Assembly (NCBI RefSeq): GCF_051106095.1 | Contig: NC_135795.1 | Span: 4,022,501 to 4,086,500 of the forward strand | From: Pogona vitticeps | Lineage: Eukaryota; Chordata; Lepidosauria; Squamata; Agamidae | Reading direction: 5' to 3' | Length of the DNA: 64,000 nucleotides | Shown: in pieces, positions 42,401-54,100 of the stretch | Layout: each line of letters begins with the position of its first letter | Position numbering within the stretch: position 1 is the first letter of the stretch | The notes under the pieces: model-generated | What the model was told of the DNA's origin: nothing | Database searches by the model: none | The model's input: the letters and a program-made list of their open reading frames with translations, nothing else | Translations under genes and position numbers: made by a program

Positions 42401-45093
42401 TAGAAAAATGTATTTCTAAAGAAGTGACATTACCAGAACTGGCCAGAGAACACACTATGGATAGTGTCGGCTATTATAAAAGTGCTTGCTATAATCCGAG
42501 TTTTCCAGCATCCGCAGGAGGGCTTCGAACCAATCTCCCGTGGATACAGGGATCATCCTGCACACACACACCCCACATATTTCAGCCCTTGCAAATTCCA
42601 AGCAAACCGTGTCTTCCCCTGGCAGGATGACCAGCTGATTTCTGAAATTACCTGGTTGAGGACTTGAAACTGCACCACCAGCTCCATGCTGGCCAGCGCC
42701 CAGACCCTCACGCTGCCGTCTTCACCGCAGGTGGCACAGTGAGACTCTCGGGGACTGAACGCCACCTCGTTCACCTGCACTAACGGAGAAAGACTTCAGC
42801 AAACCCTAAGAAGACATTCCAGTTTGTCCCGATAGGCTACTAATTTTTTAAAAAGCACCGCTTTCTAAACCTAGCTCCGTTGGGAGCCAGTTCCACAAAA
42901 TCGGGGCCACCGCCAAGACGGTCCTGCCTCTTGTGTCCACCTATATAGAAGGGCAGAACAAGGAAGCCCTGTTGGTTGCAGAAGGGGAGATCTCTGCCCT
43001 AGTAAAACTGGGGGTGGGGAAACGACACATATTTTAAAACTCACAAACATGGGTCAATTAGAAGAAGGAGGGGAATAAGGATGGGAATTCCATAAGAGAG
43101 TTGGAAGATGCAGGTCAAACGTCAAGCCAAAGAACATTTAGTTCAATGGGACTTGGAGTTCAACAACCCCCCCGAGGGCCATGAACAAGTGCGCTAGAAC
43201 CAACAAAAGCCCCTCTCTGCTCTAGAACAAGCCCTTTCTGCTTCCGCGCCAACTTTTAAGGAGACCTTGTTCTTGTGTCCGCTGATCAGCCGGATGCTGG
43301 TGTTGTCCGTCCAGTTGATGTACCACAACGTCCCGGCGGTGGTGCCGACGATGCCCATGTCGGCCGAGTCCTCGAAGGCGGCGCTGACGACGGTCCCGTC
43401 GAGGGTCATCTCTTGTTCCAAAAGGACGGAGCCGGATCTAGAGGAGAGAGCCGTTTAAGGAGGGTAAAGGATGCGGGACTCCGGTGGACCCAGAAAAACG
43501 GAGTCTGAGGCCAACTGGGAAGGGCGCGGGAGGGGAACGCCGGCCAGCCAGGACTCGCTCCAAGGGCACAGAAATGGAGAGTCAGAAATGGAACGCCTGG
43601 GGCCAGGGGTGAGCGCTCTGACCAAGGGGCCCCGAGGACCACCGTTTTTGGGCAGGCCAGTCAGCCCCAGCTAGGCACCGCCGTCTGTTTCAGTGGGAAA
43701 AGAACTTCCTTGAAAACTCCAGGGTTGAAGAGAAGGGCAGAAAAAGCTGCCCGGGGGGGGGGATACGGAGAATCGGGGGCTTGGATGGCAGCCGCCCCCT
43801 TGTTAAAGGGTCTCCATTGGGACTGTGGGACATCTATGAACGTGTTTACATGGACGCCAAACCACAGATGCCACAAAAGGACAGAACTCCTTTGGAGGGT
43901 GAAGGCGGTTTTACTCCCAAATCCCCTTGGCCCTCTTTTTAATACAATGGGACCCCCTATCCGCAGGATCGCTATCTGCTGATCTGCTTGTCCGCTGGCT
44001 GAATATACTAAATAAAACCCCCCCAGAAATACCTGTTTATATGTATTTTCAGGGTGTATCCACCAGACCTGGCCGAGAGAGGGAGCCAGAGGCCACGCCA
44101 TGTACAGCAAGGTCCCCAACCCCTGTTCCATGGCGGGAGACCTGCCGCCCCCCATGCACAGCCTGCCCACACGCACGGGTACCCCACCCACCCACGAGCG
44201 CACCATGCTGATCTGCATGCACCTAGTGTGCCATGTTAATCCACGCGTGTGCGAGCGTGCGCCATGCCCCCCCGTGAGCATGGGGTGTGCCCCACCTCCC
44301 CCTGCGCACAGACCCCGCCCCATTAACCAGTCTGCGGTTCAGAACAGGTTGGGGACCCCTGATGTATAGCATTCAATATTTCGGTGTTTTTCAGCATCCA
44401 CCAGGGATTGGGGGGGGCTGTCGCTTGGTACCGACCCCCTGTAGGTGCTACAGTCCTACTGTATATATTTAGAGGCACTAAATTTAACCCCTTCTTCAAT
44501 CCCACCCTCGGATCAAAGGACCGACATATAAAATGGGAATGTTGTGTGTCGTTTCCCATATGAACGAGAAGGCTTTTTGTGACCGAGCTTCTGGGGATCC
44601 TCCTCGTTTTCCTAATGAGATTTAAAAAAAAAAACACCCGTTACCTGGCGCCAGACCCTTTCACCCTCAGCTCCTGAACAGCCCCCACGGACCAAAGCTG
44701 GATCTTTCTGGTGTTGCTGCCACTGATGAGTCGGATCCCGTGACACTGCAGGACACCTAGGCAAGGCGAACGATTTTTGTCCCCGGTGAACAGATGGACA
44801 CCCCCCCCCCCCCAATTAGAACTGCTGGAGAGCTCAGAGGTTTGAGGTCTCCGGCTGCAGAGCCAGAAGTTGGGAGTTCGATTTCCCCCCACTGTGCTTC
44901 CTTGACCGGGGCTGGACTCGATCTACAGGGCCCTTTCCAGCTCTGCAGTTCTAAGATGATGGTGGTAATAATTAAGGAGAAGATTTTTATGACATGTCAC
45001 ATTTTCTCTGCAACCTACATTTGAACCCATAAGCGAGTTCAAACTCAAACATAGGTTGCCGGAAAAAATATGACATGTCATAGAAACCCTCCC

Positions 45094-45172
<79 letters not shown>

Positions 45173-48100
45173 CCACAGACTTATCAAAGTCCTCCAGTGG
45201 CAAGGCTCAGAACCCTACCCTGTGGGAGACTCACGCATGCATGCAGTTAAACTGCCTATCTCATCACAGTGAATTGCTGCTAACTAATGAGGCGCTGGTC
45301 ACATGACTAGGTCAGTGTCTGTTGCACAATTCTCAACCCGTAACCGGCGGCTTGTTAGTTAGCAGCAATTCGCATGGATAATCTCTACACCATCTATGTT
45401 ACAGGTAAGTCAAACCACCCACAGGAATCCTGGCTATTCTTTCCGTCACAGAGAAAGCCCTTCTGAGGGTCTCCAAACTCCTCTCTCGATCCGCGTCCTT
45501 CTCTGAAAACTCACCAATCTCTCCCTCGGCAGCTTCCCAAGTCATGAAGCACCGACTGGTCTCCGTGTCCCAGACGCATATCTGTCCCGCGCTGGTCCCC
45601 GCGTACAGAAGGCAGCCGGCCCCGTAGCAGAGCGACGTGAGCTCCACCGGACCCACGGCGTCCGGGACGGGGACTTTGTGAACCTGAAACCAGGCCAAAA
45701 GAGAGAGAGAGAGAGAGAGAGGGTCATGTCTCCACCAGTGTCGGAAAAAATTACTTTTGGGGCTTCAAAACGTGACGTCTGAGCAACGTCCAGAATCCGA
45801 CCGTCAGCACGGACCTCAGCTCCCCCAAACGAGGAGCTGGCCTGGCGACGGTGGTGGAGAGCAAGGGTGGGAGCCTGAATGGAAGATGGAGGAGATGAAT
45901 GGCAGGGGATTCCAAGCCAGTGGCCGAGAAGCGTACCTTGAGGCTGAGGTCCGCGCTCTGCTGGTCCAGGAGCCAGAAGGTCACCGTCCCCCTCCCGACG
46001 CAGGCCAAGCGTCCCGCGGAGAGGGGGCTGAAGGCGACGGCGTGGACGGGCTCGGAGAAACGCGTGGAGGACATCAGCTCGTACGTCTGGGTGTTCCACA
46101 GAGAAAGATCCCTGTCGAGATAGTCCCCTGGAACCCACCGAGGAAGCAGCCTCGAGTTTAAAAATGTTTAATAACATGCACACTTCAAATGTCATCACTC
46201 GGCTCTTCCCAAGCTCAAAATAGTTTAGAGCGGCATCAAAACGTGTATTTCAGTAACAAAAATCAAGAAGCTATTCAGTATAGTAAGACCCCAGTATCTG
46301 TGGAGGGTCCGTTTCAAGCTGCCTCCGCCTCCCAGCAGATGCTGAAAACCGTGGATAACAGTGAACACAGTTATAATAGCAAACACAATACATAGCACAG
46401 TCTCTGGTTCCCTCTAGTGGCCCATTCTGGTAATTCTATCTCTAGAAATGTATATTGCCTGGAATTTTTTTAAATATTTTTTGACCGTGGATAAGCGAAT
46501 CAGTGGATACAGGGGTCCCCACTGTGGTTATATTTAATACTCCTGCAAGCAAACACGCTGTCCAAGTGCGGCCGGAGACACCCACCTAGCGTCACTAGGA
46601 GGCGGTCATCTCGAGAGTAGGCCATGGCTTGCACCTGGGTCTCGTGATGGAAGAGAACCTTCTGGCAGTCCCCATTCTGAGTGTTCCAGATGCGAATCTG
46701 GCAGCGCGAGTCTCCACAGCCTTGGCCAGAGGCCGAGGCCAGGACCTGGAAGAGCATTTTTGCGGTCACCATTCAGGAATAAGAAACGACACCGTCCCTT
46801 TCAAAAGGGTGGGGAAGGGTGTTTTCCCCAAGCTTCGAGTGGCACAGCACGCCTGAACCCCTCCAGCCCAAATACCGTATTTTTCCATGTATAAGACGCC
46901 CCCCCCCACTTTTCGAATCCAAAATTAAGAAATCTAAATGGGGCTTAGCAAGTGTAGGGGGAAAGGGATCAAAGCGCTGCAGGATCGCTTTGATCCCTGC
47001 TTTCCCCTCCCCTTGTTTTTGTTCTCTCCTCAGCTTACCTCCGCGTATAAGACGACCCTCAATTTTTAGCCTAAAGATTTTAGACAAAAGTATAGTCTTA
47101 TATATGGAAAAACACGGTATTTTTAGAAACAAAAGCAAGCTTTAGAACCCCACAAACAACCCTGTTAGAGAACTGCCGGATAGCTCAGTGGCTGCGGAGA
47201 CAAAAGGTTGGGAGTTCGATTCCCCCCACGGGGCCTCCTTGATCAGAGGGCTGGACTGGATGATCCCACAGGGTCCCATCCAGCTCTGCTCTTCTAAGAT
47301 GATGATGATGATGGCCTTCTAGGGACCCAACGGCTCGGACTGCACCATCGGGCAAGGGAAACGGAGAAGGTCCGTACCTGGACGTCGTGACTCACAGCCA
47401 GCGTTGAAATCTCTTCCGGGTGGCCGAGCCAATGCTGTTGAACTCCGGAATGGAGGTCTTCCACGATGACCAAACAGCCGCAGGTGTAGGCAAAGAAACC
47501 TGGGAGAGAAGGAGTTAACTCGTTCAGTCCCTAGAATTCTTCCTTCAACAGGCAGGCCAAAGAAACCACAAAAGGAAGTGGGTTGTAAATAGAAACTCAT
47601 CTAAGTACAGCAGGATTCCCCTTATCCACAGGATCAGGATCGGCTGATCCACAGCCTAAAAAGATTAAAAGAAAAATCCTAGAAAATGAATATGAAGTTA
47701 CTAGATCTGGCCACTCGGGGGAGCCAGAGACCAAGTTATATATATAAAACATTCGGTACTAAAATAATGTTTGCTATCATCCGCGGTTTTTAGCATCCGC
47801 GGGGAGGTTTGGAACGGATCCCACGCAGATACAGGGGGCTGTCTCCTTTGCAGGTGCCACATAAAAAGGAGACAGCTCCCGCCTGCCTAAATTTAGTCTC
47901 CGACAATATAACCCTGCTCTCATCCTTCACCAAGCGAAAACACCCAACGGGAAAGACGACTGATCGCCTTCCACTAGCCAGGATTCAAATTGAGAGCTTT
48001 GGAATGGAAGGCAGGCAGGATCCAAAACGCTATTTCACAAGAACAGCCCATACCTGTGTCTGGATTCCAGACCATATTTCCGCGGCCGTTTCCGTTATAT

Positions 48101-51100
48101 CCGATCACAGTTTTCAGTTTCAAACCTTCGTTCCCGGATAGAGGAGAGGAGAACGTCTGAAAGACAAGCATCCACGGTTTTAATACAAATGGGAAAGGCT
48201 TGCCGGGGAGATGACAGATTGTCTCCGAACCCCGCAAGAAACCTTATCCATATGCAAAAAAGGAGTCCTTTTTGTAAACAGTCGGGCCCCTGTATCTGTT
48301 GGAATTTGGTTTGAAGCCCTCCTGCGGATGCTGAAAACCGTGGATTACAGCGAGCATGATACAAGGCAGTCTCCGGCTCCCTCTAGCGGGCACGAAATGT
48401 CAGTTTAGCAGTTTGTTCTGTTCGTACTTCGGCTGAATGGGTGTTTGGCGCTTCCAAGCCCCACCTCCTCCCGAGGGCGCCCACTCAGAGGCAGCAGCCT
48501 GGCTTCACTGCCCCGCCTCCTCCGGGCACTGCCTCCAAATGGGCGCCTGCCAGAGGAGGCAGGACAAAGAAGCGCCAAACACTCGTTTGGCTGTGAAACG
48601 AACCAGCACGAACCGGTTCGTGCTCATCTCTGCACAGGAGAGCTAAAGCATCTATGCATCCATACCCACGTCCCCTTCCAACGTTGCTTTTTGATCGTAT
48701 GCATAACCACACCGCAAGCCAACAGACGTGGGAAGCTGGGATTTTCAGATATGTACCCCAACACCAGGCCAGGGGCCGCGTCTCGCACCCGGCTCCTTTA
48801 CGTGTCCTCCAACCAGTTCTTACCTTAGGACGCGGAGAAGTTTTGAAGCGAGGACAAAAGTGCCGGTAGCAGTCTGGGCGGACGTGGGTTTGGGATCCCG
48901 AGCCCTGCGTTTCCTTTTTGCATTCTAGTGTGCAAGAAGAGGACAGAACGGTTTGACGCTGCTTCCCGCTCTCCACCGCCGGGGTCCTTTCAAAGTGGAA
49001 TTCCCTGCCTGTGAGGCGATGTACGAGGAGGGAAGGGAGACGGAGCCTGGGAGGGATTCGAATGCCGCTCCTCCATACAGGCAGAAAACATTCCCCAGCA
49101 GCCGATCCGTTTCCGGGCAGAATTTCAAGGTTCTAACCTATAAAGCCTTAAAACGGCCTGGGCCCAAGTGATCTCAAGGACCATGTCTCCCTCGATGAGC
49201 CTGCTCGAGTGTCAGGATCATCCGGGGAGGTCTTCCTCACGGGTCCGCTTGATGGGGACACACGGGAGAGGGCCTTCTCTGTGGCTGCTCCCAGACTTTG
49301 GAACTCCCTCCCACTGGAGGCGAGCCTGGCCCACATCTCGGCTGTCCTTCCGCAAGCAAGCAAAGACCTTTCTCTTCAGGCAAGCTTTCCCTCATTGACG
49401 GGCTGCCTGAGTGGGTTGTTTTTTTTTTTATGGATAGTTGTGTCTTACTGTTTTGAATGTGTTTTGGCGTTCCTTATGTTTTTCAGTGTGGTATTTAGTC
49501 CTTTTTAGTATCTGTATACTCACTGTTGTTGGCTTTAGTATTATCTTTCGTTGTAAACTGCCTTGGGTCCTTTTTAAGGAGAAAGGCGGGGGTAAAAACA
49601 TATTTTGATGAATGGATGGATGGATGGATGGATGGATGGATGGATGGATGGATGGATGGATGGATGGATGGATGGATGGATGGATGGATGGATGGATGGA
49701 TGGATGGATGGATGGATGGATGGATGGATGGTTGGTTGGTTGGTTGGTTGGTTGGTGGGTTGGTTGGTTGGTGGGTTGGGTTGGGTTGGGTTGGTTGAAT
49801 CTTTAAACATACAACAAAGCTGGTGTGTAAGCCGACGAAAAACAGCCTGAGCAAGGCTACCTCGGGCAAGCGGTCGGTCACACGCATGCTCACACAGAAA
49901 CTGACGCATGGATGAGGCTGCGCCGATTGTCCAAGGTGAACCTTTCAAGCTTGTTTAGAAGCGGAGGATCTTACATAGCATAAGGTTCCTGCCTCACTCA
50001 CATCTCACATGGAGGCTTTGCTCCCATTGATAAAACAAACGGCCATTCCTTGCATCTCCTATCTGAAATTGTGCCATTAAGGAGGGAAAAATAGATAAAA
50101 CCGATCTACCCCCACCTGCATGGCTGCGTGGCTGAGGGCAAGGCCGGGCCCTGGCAGGCTTCGCAACCGGTGGCTCTTGGGCTGTTTGCTTCAGAGCCCG
50201 AACGGGTTTCTCGCCGTTAACAACTTCGCGGCTGCTGCTGCTTTTCGGGCAGGCCCTCTTCTCTTCCTGTTCCGATTCTGAAGAAAGATCTGAAAGAAGG
50301 GAAGAGGAAGGACAGCGATCAGAAGGGAACGCTTTGCCCGGAGCAACAATAAAACGGAACGGATCTTGTCTTGTTCAAAGACTCCAAATTCAAAAGAACA
50401 TTTCGTAATTTATTAGTTTAATTTAAGGACCGTTGAAAGACACACCAAGAAGCCACACTAGGCTAAAAAGGAAAAAAAAAAACTCTTCTGATTTCAGATC
50501 CAGGGGGGTCACACTGCATGTGTAGCTACACAACAGGGTTTGGCCTGTCAGGTGGCGTCCCGGTTTCTGTTGTTTCCCATCCAAATTAAACTTACTAGCA
50601 GGCTCTCCACACTTCAGTTAAGCTCATAAAGGAATTTGAACAGGGATAAAAAGATGAATTTTAATGGGTTTTTAAACGGCCTCCCCGGGATGATTTATTC
50701 CGTTCCAACCCTCCCGCTGTCACTCACCCTCGTCCACCAATCGATGAATAGAACTGACATCCAGACAGGGTGGGGACACGGCCATCGGCAGAGGGACCAG
50801 CTGGCGGGGGACATCGCTGGCCCCGGCGGTCAAACCCTCTGTCTTTTCCAGATCAGCTTCCGTGAGCAGAGAAGAGACAAGAAAGCAGACAGAAAGTCAA
50901 AGCGAGTTAGTGGTTAAGAAAGCTGGACCGAGATCCAGGAAATCAAGGTAGAAAATGCCCCAATCAATCCTGATTGCTACAGAAGGGATGTTTTGGCTCG
51001 CTAAGCTTCGCACATGTATAAAAAGGAGAAACTCACCAGCACTGGGAGAATTCAAGGACTCAAAAGAGAGGATTCTGGAATGATTAAAAGTCCAGAGTTA

Positions 51101-54100
51101 AAATGATGCATAGAAGAGATTTACACAGCAGAAAGAAACACTCTGGGTAGTTTACAATTCAATGACACAGGCTACACACTGCCACCCACCCACTAAGCGA
51201 GCCGGGTATGCAGTTTACCGACCTCAGAAGGATGGAAGGCTGAGTGAACCTCGAGACGGCTACCTGCGATTGAACTCGGCTCGTGAGCAGAGTTTTGGCT
51301 GCAGGGCTGCAGTTGAACCACTGCACCACGAGGCTCCCCAACAGACACGAAGTGCCCAAGCAGACCGCTTTAGTGCAGAAAGGATGGGCCCTTACTCAGA
51401 TGTGGACGAGTCCTCTGCGTGCACACCTAGGAAGTCCCACAGAAAGATGGCGTCTCCGACACTGACGACTTGTCTTTGGTCCGGAGTGAACCTCACCTGC
51501 CGGATGGGCTCGGAATGGCCGATAAACACCTGGGAGGAAAGAAGAGCAGAATTGGGGGAAGGGGCTGCTTTTTCCTCTGTTGGTCCCTCTCCACCCCTCG
51601 GAACGATCCTTCCCGCAGTTTCGACAGATGGTGTGAAAAGGGCATTTACACGGAGGCCCCCCAAAGTCACAGAATCCCAGAATCATAATGGAGTTGGAAG
51701 GGGCCTCTAAAGGCCATCAAGTCCAACCCCAAGCAGATTGCACAGAGGGTGGGCCAATTTCCTCTTGAAGGCCTCCAGCATTGGAGCATTCACTACCGCT
51801 TGAGGCCATTGGTTCAGTTGTTGTACTGCTCTAACAGTTAAGTTTTTCCTGATATTCAGCCGAAATCTGGTTCCCTGTCGCTTGAGCCCATTGTTGTGTG
51901 TCCTGAACTCTGGGATGATTGAGAATAGATCTTGCCCCTTCCTCTGTAGGACTCCCTTTCAAGTATCTGAAAAGTGCTATCCCGTCTCCCCTCCATCTTC
52001 TTGCCCATTTCCTTCAGCTTTTCCTATTAGGGCTTGGTTTCCAGCCCCCTGACATCCTCGTTGCTCTCCTCTGAACAGTTTGTTGGCCTCTTTCTTCAAG
52101 AGCGGTGTCCAGAACTGGACACAAGACTCCAGATGAGGCCTCACCAGTGCCGAATAGAGCGGGACTAGCAGCTCGTGAGATTTAGAAACTATACTTCAGT
52201 TAATCCATCCTAAAATTGCATTGGCCTTTTTTGCAGCTACATCACACAGTTGGCTCACATTCAGCTTTTTGATCTAGAGTTCCAGCAAGGGCCATGTTCT
52301 GTAGTCATAACAAATAAGCAGCAAAGGGGGGCAGAAAGGAAGCTTCTTACTCACAATCAACCAGCTATGCATATCTACAAAAATAAACTTTTCTACTTGC
52401 TTCAAAATCTTCCTGAAAACAACCATCTTTATTCGTTCCGTTGGTTATTTTACTGCAGATGTTTTTCATTGGCTTTTGTGGCTCACACGGCCTTGATTTG
52501 ACTACTACAACACCCTCCAAGATGATTCCTCTGGTTTCCTGGTTGCGTACATTTACCTGGGCGTTGACGTCAAATCTCATCCCATAATCCCACACCTTGA
52601 TAGCCCGATCACCAGCCGTCAGGAGATACCGAGCATCGGGGCTAAAGGCCAACGAAGAACAGGATTGTTTGTGCACCTGCGAAACCTGCCACCAACAGAA
52701 ACCAATTTTGGAAAACGCTCATTTTTTCATCAAAAAGCATGCACTATTTTGTAATACAATGAAAACAGATACAGCAGGGCCCCCGTGATCTGCGGGATCA
52801 GTGTCCATAGTTTCACTTATCTGCAGGCTGAAAATATTAAAAAGAAAAAAACTGGAAATATGTATTTTCACCATGTATTTCCCGGAATGGGTATTCAGAG
52901 GGAACCAGAGACCATGCTTTGTGCTGAGGTTGGTGAAAAATACCAAAGGGCTCTCTCTAGTGGCCAGTTCTGGTAATGAATGGTGAAAGTACTTTTTTCT
53001 GCATTTTTCTCCCTTTTACCATGCTATGTATAGTGTTTGCTCTTATCCACGGTTTTCATTATCAGTGGGAGGAGCTTGGAACCATTCGCCCATTGTTGGA
53101 TGGATTTATGGAGTTCTCCTTCACAAGATGGAAGTGGTGGGTGACAGGCATAGGTGGCTTTTAAAAGAAATTATGAGCAGCTTACAAAATGCAGGCGGAA
53201 ACCTACCAAGATGTTTCAACTGTAATTTCATAATGGATTTTATTAATCCAGGGTGGCTGGCCACCCTTCAAGGTCAGATCCTTTGGGGAACGGGGTGGTG
53301 GAAACGGAGTCATGATGCTTTTCGGGTTCAGAAAGCATCTGTGGGGCTGTTACAGAAAAAAAAAAAGATGAACTTCTGGTATAATCCAGCAGGACCCCTA
53401 TTCAAGACGAGTGGAAGAATCTCTGTAATGCCCTTACCACTCGGACCAGGCGTCCCGACTTGCCGTCAAGCACGAGAACCTTCTGAGAAGATGTTGTCAC
53501 CAAAAGGTGGCCCAGAGGGAAAGGGGCAAAGCAGAGTCTCACAGCTGTGTCCAGAACGGCGCTGTCCAGGTCTAAGATGCTCACGTCCACTCTCAGCAGC
53601 TGAAAAAGCAAGAAGACATGATTATATTAGTACAAGCAGAGAAAAATTACTTAAAGCAGCGAAAATGGAGAATATTTGGAAAACAACAGAAACAAAGGGT
53701 CAATGTAAGAAACAACAATTTGAAAATAAATTAAACAGCTGGAGAAATAAACCACTACATGGACAACACCTGAGAAATATGGATGGAAAGCATAATCATA
53801 ATTCAACACGGGCATGGCTAAAACTGGGGACCCTTAAGAAGGAAACCGAAGGCTTGAGGTTTGCTACGCTCCAAACCAACGTGATGAAAGCTAAGATCCA
53901 AGGAATCAGTGCTAACTGCAAATATCGACTCTGCCACGAAAAAGAGGAACCTGAGTCACATTTCATCTGTGAATGTCCCAAAATACAGAAACAGATTACA
54001 AAATTAGACATAACAGTGGCAAAAATTAATGCACTGGTCATTATGCAAAAAAATATAACTTGCCAGCCTCCCAAAACCCGTGGGAACATCAGGTAGAGCA

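Larger units (their letters stand above)
48824..51074 (-). other. WDR90: WDR90 central linker exons, incl. 38-nt exon
   Basis: Four exons (38, 129, 174 and 101 nt) encode a Ser/Pro/Glu/Lys-rich linker between WD40 blocks: [49 protein letters not shown] and [19 protein letters not shown]. Similarity to human is weak (ASELPRQQVPKPCQASPP is the best anchor). The 38-nt exon is required to restore phase between its neighbours. Confidence 0.8.

Noticed and set aside
44987-45306. Poly-Asn and poly-Tyr open frames
   Set aside because: Translation of the (ATT)n run.
48824-48901. Alternative acceptor before GGCTCGGGATCC for the WDR90 exon
   Set aside because: That frame hits a stop at the exon end; the upstream acceptor at 48925 gives an open frame and correct phase.
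49495-49948. Open frames of Met-Asp-Gly-Trp and Ile-His-Pro-Ser repeats
   Set aside because: Translations of the (GATG)n microsatellite in different frames.
50728-50845. Joining the WDR90 exon at 51396 directly to the 50728-50856 exon
   Set aside because: It gives a stop or the wrong frame; inserting the 38-nt exon at 51037-51074 restores phase.
53026-54096. 356-codon plus-strand open frame
   Set aside because: It runs through a family B MITE, antisense of a WDR90 exon and the R4-like LINE fragment; only the last part has homology, to a LINE.
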